Shown: positions 47,938 to 58,936 of the stretch, one piece after another
How positions within the stretch are numbered: the stretch's first letter is position 1
Layout: every line of letters begins with the position of its first letter
From: Trifolium pratense
Taxonomy: Eukaryota > Streptophyta > Magnoliopsida > Fabales > Fabaceae
Direction of reading: 5' to 3'
DNA length: 64,000 bases
Assembly: GCF_020283565.1 (NCBI RefSeq)
Contig: NC_060064.1
Span: forward strand, 3,370,001 to 3,434,000
Program-made: the position numbers and the translations under genes
Notes under the pieces: generated by a model
The model's input: only the letters and a program-made list of their open reading frames with translations
What the model was told of the DNA's origin: nothing
The model's database searches: none

Positions 47938-48799
47938 TATTTAAAATTTAGAGTTAAAACTTTTCAGTGAGAAAACAAACTTGTGTGATTTGAAGATTGT
48001 TGGAAGGGGTATTTATTGTTGTTCGGGTCACTGATGAATGATCTCTACAAGTAAAATTTAATTTTACGGTCAATATGGACCAAAACTTTTAAGGAAATAT
48101 CCAACATTTAATTTTTTACGGTCAAACATTTGCAATAATGCGACTAAAGAATATATTTTTTTTATCAAGTTATTTTGACTATTACATATTATGTTTTATA
48201 TTAAACGCGTGCTGAAGATTATTATTAATATTATTTTGACTAAGACTGATAAAATATTGTCAAAGTTAATTAAAAAAAATTGTTATTTATTAATTTATGG
48301 GTTTACTTACCTTCTAGGATGAATTTTTTGGGAGAATTCGAGTTTGATTTCTAGTGAAAACAAATTTTTTGTCAGACTTTACTTACTTCACGCTGAATTT
48401 TTAATTAGCGGAACTCCCTTCTCCCGAGAACCAGAGGATTAATAAAAAAATAAATTTACTTATTTAAAAATAAATTTTCTTTTTTGGTGTCAGTGACTCA
48501 CGTTTTTTTAACTTAAAATTTAGCAAATTACTTAATTGCCCCGAATATCTTCACAATGTTCATTAGGATTGATTCACTAACACTCTGAAACTCGCATTCT
48601 TCTTAGGAAACTCTCAAAATCCCTAAATGCTCCAATATTGAATCCCTAATTAACCACACTCATGTTCATCACGATTCAGCACCGAATCACACTCAAAATC
48701 CTCAGTGTTCATCACAATCAACACTGAATCCCTAACTCACTCTCGTTCTCGTTCATCACGATTCAACACCGAATCCAGAACTCGGTCTTGTTCATTCAC
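47938..48799. other. Zinc-finger gene upstream region
   Basis: Contains the promoter side of the zinc-finger gene. From about 48570, a locally repeated pattern of ATCACGATTCA/CACCGAATC words (48660-48780) looks like a small imperfect tandem repeat. No gene. Confidence 0.45.
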
Positions 48800-50323
48800 A
48801 CCATCACTTCTTTAGAGTAATTTTAGTAGCAATTGAAGACCAAATGCAAGCAAATACCTAAAGTTACGAAGTTACTTAACCAAGGATGAAGAAAAGTGGA
48901 AAATGCACAAAAAGGGCAGAAAAGGAAGAAATTGAAGAAGCCATCATACTTATGGTGGATGGTCATCGTAGAACGATGAAGAAATACCACATCGTACCAA
49001 AAATGCCATAACTTGAGCTACAATTGCCCGATCGAGGATCGTGACCATGCGTTGGAAAGCTAAGACAAAGAGACAACTTTCGTGTTCAAGAAAAAATCAA
49101 ATTATGGACGCCATCGTGGCTACGATGGGTTACATCGTGGCCACGATGACAAGCAAACATGGCCGAAAATGCACAAACTATTGTACCCACGATGAGATTG
49201 ATCGCAACACGATGAAAGGCGGTTTAACAACAAAGAATATCTGAAGCAAATCTTTCACCATACCACGATAAGACCTATCGTGGCCACAATGAGGCGAATT
49301 TGAACGCCATCATGGCTACGACGGATCACAGGAAAAAGCTCAAACCCAGCTGAAAAACTATAAATAGAGCTATCCTCCACAATTATTCATTTAGAAGTTC
49401 CGAGAACTATAAGCTCTCTAAGGAGCAAAGGAGGAGGAGGCAAGGAGGGCTAAAGAGCTCTCAAGAGAGGGAGACTCTCTCCCACCATCGGGAGACGAAA
49501 CTCCCTCCGCAAGGAATTGAGTTTATTTTTATGCATGTTTTCTTTATTGTTCAATATGCTTAATAGTAGTTAAGTCCCTTTAGGTTAGGGCGAGTAGATG
49601 AACTCCCCTAGGACTGCTTGAGACATGTAATCTGGTTATTTTCCAAGTCTATTTACAAATTGTTATTCATTTATTATATGTTAGTATCTGTATTTATCGT
49701 TTTATACACTAGCATATATGAACGCGCACATATTCTGTTAGTAATTAGGGTCGAAGTGGATATCGTGACACGTCTAAGACTTCGGAAACAAAGAGATACT
49801 ATAACCTACTTATATTAGACCATTAAATTCAGTATCTGCAGTTAGGTTTGAGATTAAGAATCACACATAGTTAAATTCTGTACTGATATTAGGGAACCAG
49901 TCACGCTACAGAACCTGTTAAATTAGTAACCTAGTTTGATTAAGAATCACACTAAAGATAAGGATGCCCATTAAAGGTTGAACTCGTTAAGGTAAGGACA
50001 AGAAATAACGAATGCTAAACCGAGTTTGATTGATTCACCCTAAGCATATTACAATAGAAGTAAGTATAGTTATATTAGACTTACTTTAATAAAAATTAAT
50101 CTCAAGATAATGTTTCAATAGTGAGCAGATATAGCGCCAGTTACCAAGCAAAAATAGCGGAGGGATTCGAAAGCACTTAACATACTTTTATCATCTTGAA
50201 CTCTTTCTTTTATCTTTAGTCTTATACTATATAACTCTGTCTCAAAACCTTTATCAAACAAAGCGAAAGCAAACTATCCTAATTCTTAACTGAAACTGGT
50301 AGCTTTGGCACAATCCTTGTGGA
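48800..50323. repeat. Probable retroelement-derived repeat (LTR-like), palindrome-rich
   Basis: Low-coding sequence with several CATCGTGG/CCACGATG words, including the perfect 16-bp palindrome CATCGTGGCCACGATG at 49133-49148. Tracts such as GGAGACTCTCTCCC and the polypurine-rich stretch near 49420-49500 resemble the LTR or leader of a legume gypsy-type element. Its continuation appears after 51305, so the GC-rich element at 50324 is inserted in it. No matching LTR pair was found, so this is a tentative call. Confidence 0.4.
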
Positions 50324-51297
50324 TAGAGCTGCCAAAACGGGCGGGCCGACCAATTTCGGACCGGCCCGGTCGGGCTTCGTCGGGCCGGGCTAAAAAGCCC
50401 GGATAAAAAATGGGTTACCAAAATTAGTGCCTGAGCCCGGCCCGGTACGGGTATTCGGGCTTTCGGGTGGCCCGGTTTATTTTTTTTTTTATTTTTTTTT
50501 ACTTCTAGTGCTCAAACTCAACCATGTAAATAGCATATAATAATTCTCGCGCGCCGTATTTTTACTCATCTCCTATCTACGAGTTTCTCACGCGCCCTAT
50601 TTTTACTCATCAACTACCTACGAGTTTCTCGCGCGTCATACTTTTACTCATCCGCTACATACGACTTTCTCGCGCGCCCTATTTTTACTCATCCGCTACA
50701 TACGAGTTTCTCGCGCGCCCTATTTTTATTCATCCACTACGTACGAGTTTCTCGGGCGCCATATTTTTACATCATCTACTACCTACGAGTTTCTCGCGCC
50801 CTATTTTTATGCATCCGCTACTTACGAGTTTCTCGTGCGTCATATTTTTACTCATCTTCTACCTACGACTTTCTTGCGTGCCCTATTTTTACTCATCCGC
50901 TACGTACGAGTTTCTCGCGCGCCCTATTTTTATTCATCCACTACATACGAGTTTCTCGCGCGTCCTATTTTTACTCATCCGCTACCTACGAGTTTCTTTG
51001 GTGCCCTATTTTTACTCATCTGCTACTTAAGTAGCGGACGGTGTTTTATAATTTATATTACAAACTAATTTCAAATCATCCAAAACAAATTATTTATTTT
51101 TATATTTTATTTTATTTTTTTAATTTTAATTTTTTCGGGCTTGCGGGCTGCCCGCAGCCCATTCGGGCTAGCCCATATTTTAGTCGGGCTTTGTCGGGTC
51201 GGGCTAAAAAGCCCGGAAATAATCCGGGCTAGGATTTTCAAAGCCCGAGCCCGGAAAAAAATCGGGCTTGGCGGGCCGGCCCATTTTGACAGCTCTA
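50324..51297. mobile_element. GC-rich hAT-like non-autonomous element with internal minisatellite
   Basis: Termini TAGAGCTGCCAAAACGGGC (left) and the inverse of GCCCATTTTGACAGCTCTA (right) form inverted repeats differing at few sites. A perfect 8-bp duplication CTTGTGGA flanks it at 50316-50323 and 51298-51305. Subterminal regions are GC-rich with many GCCCGG/CGGGC words. No transposase frame is present; the long frames in it come from the minisatellite and the GC-rich ends. Confidence 0.85.
50545..51030 (+). repeat. Minisatellite of about 12 units of ~41 bp
   Basis: Units follow the pattern CTCGCGCGCC, CTATTTTTAC, TCATCCGCTA, CNTACGAGTTT with substitutions and some short units (for example near 50790). 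It lies wholly inside the hAT-like element and accounts for the apparent reading frames there. Confidence 0.88.
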
Positions 51298-51370
51298 CTT
51301 GTGGAGACGATAACTTACTACTTTATTACTTGGTAGCGTTTCTGTACACTTGCAGAGCCACCATCATCAA

Positions 51371-51770
51371 CTAGCAGTTGACTAACGGAAGTCCACGTGG
51401 CGTCGACACGTTGGATTCCATTGACATTGGCATCCTACGTGGACTGCCACATCATTTTTTTTACTTTTTATGTTTTTTAAATAAATTAAATAAATTTTTT
51501 TAATTTTTTTTTTTTGCCAATAATAAAAATTGATGGAATTGAAAAGGTGCGAACGAGTGAGAAAGAGCGATGGAAGAGAGCGATAATAGAAAGGGGTTAG
51601 GATTCTTTTGTTTTAATCTTTTTTTATCAAAATCTATTTTTTTTTTAGAAAAAAAAAAGCAATGTTTATTTTAAATCTTTAAAAAAAAAGTAAAATAAAA
51701 CTGACGTGACAATCCACATTGAATGTCATGTGTCAACAAAATTCAACGAACCTCCGTTAATCAACTGTTA
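51371..51770. repeat. Foldback, MITE-like sequence
   Basis: CAGTTGACTAACGGAAGT near 51375 is roughly inverted at the other side (ACCTCCGTTAATCAACTG near 51750, two changes). The interior is AT-rich. The inverted ends suggest a small non-autonomous DNA transposon. A target duplication was not established. Confidence 0.5.
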
Positions 51771-54309
51771 GTTGACTTAATAGTTGAGACTAAAATCAAA
51801 ACTAAAAATTAATTGAGGACTAAAAAGAGTGATTTTAAAGTATAGAGACGAAAACCAAAACTCAATATAAAAGTAAGTCACTGTTATAAGCAAAAATTTA
51901 TTTTTGAAATTCATTAAATAATTGATGTATGATTTATCTTATTCACTAAACTTGAAAAATAACTTTCTATATATAACACCGATAGAAGAAAGTAGTTATT
52001 TTAAAATGAAGAGAGAGCAGGTGTTGTCCTTTTTTTTTGTCAAATTCATCTTAAAGTTGAATGAGTTAAATGTTCGGAATTTGAACTATGACTTATGTAC
52101 ATATGGTGCGATGTCTATGCTAACTGAACTAAGTTCATGAGAACGCAGATGTTGTCACGACTCATTGGGCTTTTTTCATAAGGATAAATTATTGGCATGC
52201 ATCTTGACAAAAAATAATGAATTATTGGCATATATTTGTCAAAAATAAATAAGTTATTGGTACATACATATAACATTCCACAGGAACATTTAGCTGAAAA
52301 TTTAAGAAGGGAGGGACAAAACAGTGATCATGGATGACTAAGAAGGAACCGATTTAACCGACAATGATTGATTGTGTTGTTGTCATGCAATATTGTGAGT
52401 TATATAATCCTACGACTCACTGCGTTAGAAAACATGTTCTTAGCAATAATGGTGTTTTTAAGTGCATTTTTTAAACTTCATATAAAACAAATGTTGTTAG
52501 CTAGGAACGGAACTGAACAAATTTATGCATGTTGTTGCTAGATTATATTCTCATTAGTAATCATATTGCTATATACAACTGCTTAATTAGTATAGTATAG
52601 TGTGTTAATTAATTTATTAATTAAAACGGTCCACGAGATATGAAATATCAGCTCAGTAATAATAAATTGACGCGAAAAATATAACTACAACAACAGAAGT
52701 TTAAATTTTTTTAGCAACAGTTTTAAAATGATCATTATTTCACTTTAACTAATAGTACCATTTTTGTTCTTACCGATTTTTTTTAAAGGAAATTAAAAAA
52801 TAACAGAACATAAAATTGAGGTTTTCTGTTTTGGGTTATGCCAGCTTCTTATTGTTTTGTGCTCCACTTTATGTGTGTGCTTTATTTGGACTATATCACT
52901 ATTCCATTGAGAACATGGGTTATAAGGAAGGAACAATGGAGAATATTTATTCAGCTTTAGTTGGATTTGTGGGCTCTTGCATCATGATCGATTGATGAGA
53001 TTGGTGACATCCTGGTTGGAAATGTTGGAAATCAAACAAATTTGCATCTTCTCACATTCATGTTTTTGAGATATCACTGATCGTTTGATTAATTTGGTTG
53101 GACGATGTAAGAAAATGAAAAATTATTTTAATTATCGAATTTAAATTTCTAATTTTTCATCTTTGATCAAATAATCATCGGTATTTTAAACGAGTGAATA
53201 ACCGAATATATTGGATACCTGAAATGGTATCCAGGTTCAAACCAAACTCCACAACCCTTCCAATTTCAATAGGAACTTTGGACCACACATGCAACTATGG
53301 TGTACAATTTGCAAACGCAATCTATAAACAAAATAATGAGCAAAAGTTTGAATTGGCGGAAGAAAAATAAGCTTTTTAGAATATATATATATATATATAT
53401 TATAAGAATTTAAATATATGCTATGAAACAAAAAATAATCAAAGATAAATAATTATGTAGCTTAAAATGAGATTTTGGAATGCAATTTAAGATGGCCAAA
53501 AATGAGGCTGGCAGGGAAAGAAAATGACTCAAAGTGTTTATGTAATGTAATGTTGCATGATGTGATACGGGTTATCTTAATTAGGCCTAAGAAATGGTTG
53601 CATCTTTTCTAATTTTGTATATAAGCTCTTGGAGTTAACGGAACGTATTAAAGTTGTGCATGTGAATAAAGTTTGCGACAAATTAATGTGAAAAGTGGTG
53701 GGAGGCATATTTTTTATTTTTTTGTTTATAATGAAGCTAAGAATTGAACCCATAATCTCTAACATAATATTCAAATTTCTTACCATTAGATTAAATTTAG
53801 TGGCTTAATTGGAGGTGTATTTGTTATGAATGTTGTTGTATTCATTATTTAGTTTTTATTTTAATAACATAGAAGGCATAAGCTGGAAAAAAAGATAAAT
53901 TTTTTTTATAGTAGATTCTATATCACAACCTATATAAGTTAAAAACATCGATGCATTGATTTGTTTTTGCGGTGTGAATGGTAAATCTCCTCCCTCCCAC
54001 ACTACACTAGCTCTAACAAGTTTTGGATTTTCTGAACAAGAGTCCCTCCTATAGACTATAGTCCTATGATATTATCCACAAAACCTGTGGAAATCAATTG
54101 AGTCACCACAATTTAACTTTTGCTTTTTTTTTTAAACTAAGATATGATTCAAGTACAATTGTAAAGATGCAGACTAATTTATCGAGATAACTGAAATTTC
54201 TTTAAAAATTGACTACTAATAAATATTTTTTCATATGCATCCGTCAGAAATCAAACTCTGAACTAAATAATTATTCGAACCAAAATATCAACCACTTATC
54301 TCATACTAT
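51771..54309. other. Intergenic DNA upstream of the copia element
   Basis: No supportable gene. A (TA)n tract lies at about 53380-53401. Short frames have no family signature. Confidence 0.55.
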
Positions 54310-54314
54310 ATTAG

Positions 54315-54539
54315 TGTTGTTGTTAGGGAGTAATCAGCTAGTTTATTCATTCACAATGTGGCCTTTTATAGGCAAGGTACAATAGATTGCAATCCAAGCC
54401 AACCAGTTGGCTAGCAAGCCTGCAGGCAAGGCAAGGCAGGCCAGGCCAAGGCACGCGCGCGCACATCTGCAGGCCAGCAGGCTTGGCTTGGCTTAGGCTG
54501 CAACTAGTTACTTAACATACAAGCTAACCAATCATAACA
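54315..54539 (-). repeat. 3' LTR of the copia element
   Basis: 225 bp, TGTTGTTGTTAGGG at one end and TAACA at the other. Transcriptionally downstream, because the element runs on the reverse strand. Confidence 0.96.
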
Positions 54540-54581
54540 TACCCTCCCTTAATTGAACACATACAAACACAACACAAATGT

Positions 54582-57500
54582 TCAATGTACAAGACTACTA
54601 ACATCACACATGCCTAAGCCCTCCCTTAATTTGCAAAAAGCTTCCAACTTCAAAGGCTTAGTGAGCAGGTCTGCTAACTGCTCCTCACTTCTGCAGTGAA
54701 CTAATTCAATAGCTCCATCCTTAGTGAGATCTCTAAGGAAATGAAACCTGACATCAATGTGCTTTGATCTTCCATGCATAATTGGATTCTTTGAGAGCTT
54801 TATTGAGGAACTGTTGTCACAATAGATCATGATACACTCTGATTGCTTCAACTTTAAGTAATTCAACACATTTTTCAGCCATATCCCTTGACAAGCACAA
54901 GCAGCTGCTGATACATACTCAGCTTCAGTGGTTGACAGAGTCACAATTGGTTGTTTTTTAGAAGACCAAGAAACAGCACCACCTCCCAACATGAACACAA
55001 AACCTGTAGTGCTTTTCCTATCATCCAAATCACCAGCATAATCTGAGTCACACCACCCTTTCAAACACAAACCAGACTTGGAATTAAACTTGTACTGAAT
55101 TCCAAACCCTAAAGTACCTTTCAGATATCTCATAATCCTTTTTACAGCAGTCACATGCATCTCAGTTGGCCTTTCCATGAATCTTGCCACCAGACACACT
55201 GAGTAGGCCAAGTCAGGCCTTGTAGCAAGTAAATACATTAGGCACCCTATCATTTGCTTATAGACAGTTGCATCTGTACCTTGCTCAGTTTCATCTTTGA
55301 CAAGTTTGCAACCAGGCACTATAGGACTGCTTACTTGGTTACAATGTTCCATACCAAACCTAGATAGAACTTCTGCTGCATACTTCTGCTGAGTAATGAA
55401 GATACCATTGCTGTTTTGATGAACTTCCACACCAAGAAAGAACCTCATCTTTCCCAAATCAGTCATAGCAAACTTCTTCTTCATAGATGACTTAAATTCA
55501 TCCATCAATTTCTGATTGTTCCCAGTGTAGATCAAATCATCTACATACAAACTTACCAACAAAATCTCATTCTCCATACCATACTTGACAAATAAGGTAT
55601 GCTCATATGGACACTTTTCAAACTTCTCTGTGCTGAAATAGGACTCAATTTTGCTGTACCAAGCCCTTGGAGCTTGCTTTAATCCATACAATGCCTTCTT
55701 CAATCTATACACCATGGATTTGTCTTTGCTGATATATCCTAATGGCTGACTTACATAAATGTTTTCTGACAATTCACCATGTAAGAAAGCAGATTTAACA
55801 TCTAGCTGATAGATTTTCCATCCATTATTGGCTGCAAAAGCTAGAATGGATCTGATGGTGTCCCATCTAGCAACTGGTGCAAAGACCTCATGATAGTCAA
55901 TGCCATGCTTCTGTGTGTATCCTTTAGCCACTAGTCTTGCTTTGTGCTTATCAATCTCTCCCTTTTCATTATACTTTGTCTTGTAAATCCACTTCACACC
56001 AATGGAGTTGCAACCAGCTGGTAGAGTAGTGAGCTCCCAGGTATCATTATTCTTGATTGACTCCATCTCAATATCCATTGCATTTCTCCAAACCTCATGT
56101 TTAACTGCTTCATTGTAAGAAACTGGATCATTGTTGGTGTTAATCATTGCAAGATTGTGCAGCTCCAACTCATCTTCATCTACTTCTGCAGCCTGACCAG
56201 TTACATAGTCATTCAATCTTACTGAGGGCTTTCTTATCCTTGGACCAAGTGGTGAGCTTCTCTCAGCTTCACTATCACTAGATGTTTCATTGACCATATT
56301 TTCATTGTTGGTAGCTGGAAATTGATCATCATCATCAACTGGCTTCTCATCATTACTACCATCTGCTGATTCAATTTCCTCCCAATCATCATCAGTTCTA
56401 GCTGGCTTCTTTGACTTGTTCCAATTCCAGCTCTTAGATTCTTCAAATATCACATCTCTACTGATTATGATCTTATTCTCAACAGGGTCATAAAGCTTGT
56501 ATGCTTTAGACTCTTCACTAACACCAAGCAAAACACACTTTTTGCTCTTGTCATCTAACTTCTTTCTTTGACTGTCATGAATGTGCACATGAGCCACACA
56601 TCCAAAAAATTTAAAATGATGCACAGATGGCTTCTTCCCACTCCATGCTTCTTCTGGTGTTATATCTTTTACACTAAGTGTAGGACTTCTATTCATCACA
56701 TAGGTTGCCCATTTGACTGCTTCAGGCCAGAATTTCTTTGGAACATTTCTTGCATGAATCATACTTCTAACAATGTTCAGCAATGTTCTATTTTTCCTCT
56801 CAGCTACTCCATTCTGCTGTGGAGTATAGGCTGCAGTTAGCTGTCTTTTAATCCCTTCCTTACTGCAGAAATCACTAAAGGCATTAGAGGTATACTCACC
56901 ACCTCTATCTGTCCTAAGACACTGTATAGCACATTTAGCTTCTTTCTCAACAAGGGCCTTAAAAGACTTGAAACACTCAAGAGCAAGGGACTTTTCTTTT
57001 AACACATACAGCCAAGTTTTTTTGCTAAAATCATCAGTGAAGGTTATGAAGTACCTGCTTCCTCCATTTGACCGAGGAGTAATAGGGCCACAGATATATG
57101 AATGAACTAATTCAAGTTTTGCAGATGCTCTCCAATTTGCTTGTTTTGGGATAGAGTCTCTGGATTGCTTACCAGCCAAGCAATCAACACAATTATCTTC
57201 TATTTCTTCCAGCTCTGGTAATCCCTTAACCATTTGCTTCTTGGAAAGGGTGTTCAATCCCTTGAAATGCAAGTGACCATATCTTCCATGCCACAACACA
57301 GTTGACTCTTGTTTTTCAGACATCAAACATCTAGGGTTGATAACAGTTGCAGAAATCATATACATTCTATTACTAGACATAGCAGTGGTGAACAACAAAC
57401 CCTTTTCTTCATGATAGATCTTGCAAACATCATCTTTGAAGATAACTGTGACTCTTTTATGCTGTAATTGGCCTATACTGATGAGGTTGGTTTTTAATCC

Positions 57501-58571
57501 AGGCACAAAGTACACATTGGTAATCACATGAACCAAATCATTAATCTTTAACCTCACATTGCGTTTTCCCATCACAGCCATTCTTGAATCATCACCAAGT
57601 TTGACTGAATCTCTATAACTATCATCAAAATCAATAAACCAATCTTGATGACCTATCATGTGATTACTACATCCAGAGTCAAGATACCATGGTTCAATTG
57701 CATTGACTTTTGATTCTTGATTGGTTCTTGACATGAGTAGCATTTCTTCTACACTATTGTACTCAGCATAATGAACATTACCTTCATACTCAGGACACTC
57801 ACTATGATAATGTCCAAGCTTGTGGCACTTGAAACACTCAACAAATTCTTTGTTTTGCCTTCCCCTGCCACGACCTCTACCACCATTGTTTCTTCCTCTC
57901 CCTCTACCAGCTCCTTTCTCAGGATTAGAGATTTTCAAAGCCTGTTCATCTGTTACTTCAATCTGTCTCTTCATTCTCTGCTCTTGCACAATCAAACTAC
58001 TCTGCAGGCTATCAATGGACATAGCTGTAACATCATTTGATTCCTCTATAGAGCAAACCACATAATTGAACTTTGAAGACAAAGATCGCAGGATCTTTTC
58101 AACAACTTCAACTTCTTGCAGTGTTTGACCTTGAGCACTCATGCGATTTGCAATTGCAAGAGTTCTTGAGAAGTATTGTTCAACTGTTTCATTATCTTTC
58201 ATTTCAAGAACTTCAAATTCTCGTTTCAATGCTTGCAGATGAGCACGTTTCACCTTTGCGGATCCTTGATACTTGTGTTTCATAGCATCCCAAATATCTT
58301 TTGATGTGTTGCGAACAAGAATCGTTTCCATAATGGAACGCTCAATAGATTGAAAGAGATAGTTCTTTACCTTTAAGTCTTTCAATTTGAGCGCTTCAAT
58401 TGCTTGCAATTGCTCAGCTGTAGCATCAGGTGGCGCCACCGTGATGCCTTGTTCAATTAAGCTCCATAGCTCCTTCGATCGAATGAGATTCTCCATTAGC
58501 ATTGCCCAATGCTCGTAATAGCCATCAAATTTAGGAACTTTTGTGTGATTATACTTCGTTTCTTCCGCCAT
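54582..58571 (-). CDS. Copia gag-pol polyprotein, intact
   Basis: 1329-residue polyprotein in one uninterrupted frame with the copia domain order. Gag (UBN2-type, about 1-210) is followed by an Arg/Gly-rich stretch and a CCHC zinc knuckle (C246, C249, H254, C259). The aspartic protease has DSG at 298-300. The integrase starts with the HHCC zinc region (HGRYGHLHF, then CVDCLAGK) and an acidic catalytic core from about 480 to 640. Reverse transcriptase has YVDD at 1009-1012, and RNase H contains the TEAEYVSAA segment. Integrase before reverse transcriptase places it in Ty1/copia rather than gypsy. No stop or frameshift is visible, so it may be able to make its own products. It provides no host function. 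Confidence 0.96.
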   Translation of the reverse strand: MAEETKYNHTKVPKFDGYYEHWAMLMENLIRSKELWSLIEQGITVAPPDATAEQLQAIEALKLKDLKVKNYLFQSIERSIMETILVRNTSKDIWDAMKHKYQGSAKVKRAHLQALKREFEVLEMKDNETVEQYFSRTLAIANRMSAQGQTLQEVEVVEKILRSLSSKFNYVVCSIEESNDVTAMSIDSLQSSLIVQEQRMKRQIEVTDEQALKISNPEKGAGRGRGRNNGGRGRGRGRQNKEFVECFKCHKLGHYHSECPEYEGNVHYAEYNSVEEMLLMSRTNQESKVNAIEPWYLDSGCSNHMIGHQDWFIDFDDSYRDSVKLGDDSRMAVMGKRNVRLKINDLVHVITNVYFVPGLKTNLISIGQLQHKRVTVIFKDDVCKIYHEEKGLLFTTAMSSNRMYMISATVINPRCLMSEKQESTVLWHGRYGHLHFKGLNTLSKKQMVKGLPELEEIEDNCVDCLAGKQSRDSIPKQANWRASAKLELVHSYICGPITPRSNGGSRYFITFTDDFSKKTWLYVLKEKSLALECFKSFKALVEKEAKCAIQCLRTDRGGEYTSNAFSDFCSKEGIKRQLTAAYTPQQNGVAERKNRTLLNIVRSMIHARNVPKKFWPEAVKWATYVMNRSPTLSVKDITPEEAWSGKKPSVHHFKFFGCVAHVHIHDSQRKKLDDKSKKCVLLGVSEESKAYKLYDPVENKIIISRDVIFEESKSWNWNKSKKPARTDDDWEEIESADGSNDEKPVDDDDQFPATNNENMVNETSSDSEAERSSPLGPRIRKPSVRLNDYVTGQAAEVDEDELELHNLAMINTNNDPVSYNEAVKHEVWRNAMDIEMESIKNNDTWELTTLPAGCNSIGVKWIYKTKYNEKGEIDKHKARLVAKGYTQKHGIDYHEVFAPVARWDTIRSILAFAANNGWKIYQLDVKSAFLHGELSENIYVSQPLGYISKDKSMVYRLKKALYGLKQAPRAWYSKIESYFSTEKFEKCPYEHTLFVKYGMENEILLVSLYVDDLIYTGNNQKLMDEFKSSMKKKFAMTDLGKMRFFLGVEVHQNSNGIFITQQKYAAEVLSRFGMEHCNQVSSPIVPGCKLVKDETEQGTDATVYKQMIGCLMYLLATRPDLAYSVCLVARFMERPTEMHVTAVKRIMRYLKGTLGFGIQYKFNSKSGLCLKGWCDSDYAGDLDDRKSTTGFVFMLGGGAVSWSSKKQPIVTLSTTEAEYVSAAACACQGIWLKNVLNYLKLKQSECIMIYCDNSSSIKLSKNPIMHGRSKHIDVRFHFLRDLTKDGAIELVHCRSEEQLADLLTKPLKLEAFCKLREGLGMCDVSSLVH

Positions 58572-58691
58572 TGATGAAGAAAGAAAGCTTCAGATGAGAA
58601 AGAACAAAGAAGAATCTAACTGAAAACGGTTGCTAAAACGGATTTTGGTTAGAAATTGCAATTTCTCTCTCCTCAGGTCCCTAGAATAGGA

Positions 58692-58704
58692 GAACCTGAT
58701 ACCA
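58692..58704 (-). other. Copia primer-binding site
   Basis: TGGTATCAGG on the reverse strand, two bases inside the 5' LTR. It matches the start of the classical initiator Met-tRNA complement used by plant copia elements. Confidence 0.85.
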
Positions 58705-58706
58705 AT

Positions 58707-58931
58707 TGTTGTTGTTAGGGAGTAATCAGCTAGTTTATTCATTCACAATGTGGCCTTTTATAGGCAAGGTACAATAGATTGCAATCCAAGCCAACCAGTT
58801 GGCTAGCAAGCCTGCAGGCAAGGCAAGGCAGGCCAGGCCAAGGCACGCGCGCGCACATCTGCAGGCCAGCAGGCTTGGCTTGGCTTAGGCTGCAACTAGT
58901 TACTTAACATACAAGCTAACGAATCCTAACA
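58707..58931 (-). repeat. 5' LTR of the copia element
   Basis: 225 bp and the same ends as the partner LTR. It should contain the element promoter; a TTTTATAGG word lies near 58755. Confidence 0.95.
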
Positions 58932-58936
58932 ATTAG

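Larger units (their letters stand above)
54315..58931 (-). mobile_element. Complete young Ty1/copia LTR retrotransposon
   Basis: The 4617-bp element is flanked by the 5-bp target duplication ATTAG (54310-54314 and 58932-58936). Its two 225-bp LTRs differ at only two visible positions near their TAACA ends (C/G and A/C). Reading on the reverse strand, a primer-binding site TGGTATCAGG follows the 5' LTR and fits initiator Met-tRNA, and a polypurine tract AAGGGAGGG lies just before the 3' LTR. A single intact gag-pol frame fills the interior. The near-identical LTRs and open frame indicate a recent insertion. Confidence 0.97.

Noticed and set aside
50545..51030. Evenly spaced repeats that resemble a CRISPR array
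   Set aside because: Units are directly adjacent with no unique spacers, in a plant transposable element; this is a minisatellite.
50809..51374. Several overlapping forward frames of 63-77 codons
   Set aside because: They are translations of the minisatellite and GC-rich element ends.
56568..58285. Forward frames across the copia element
   Set aside because: Antisense to the intact gag-pol frame.
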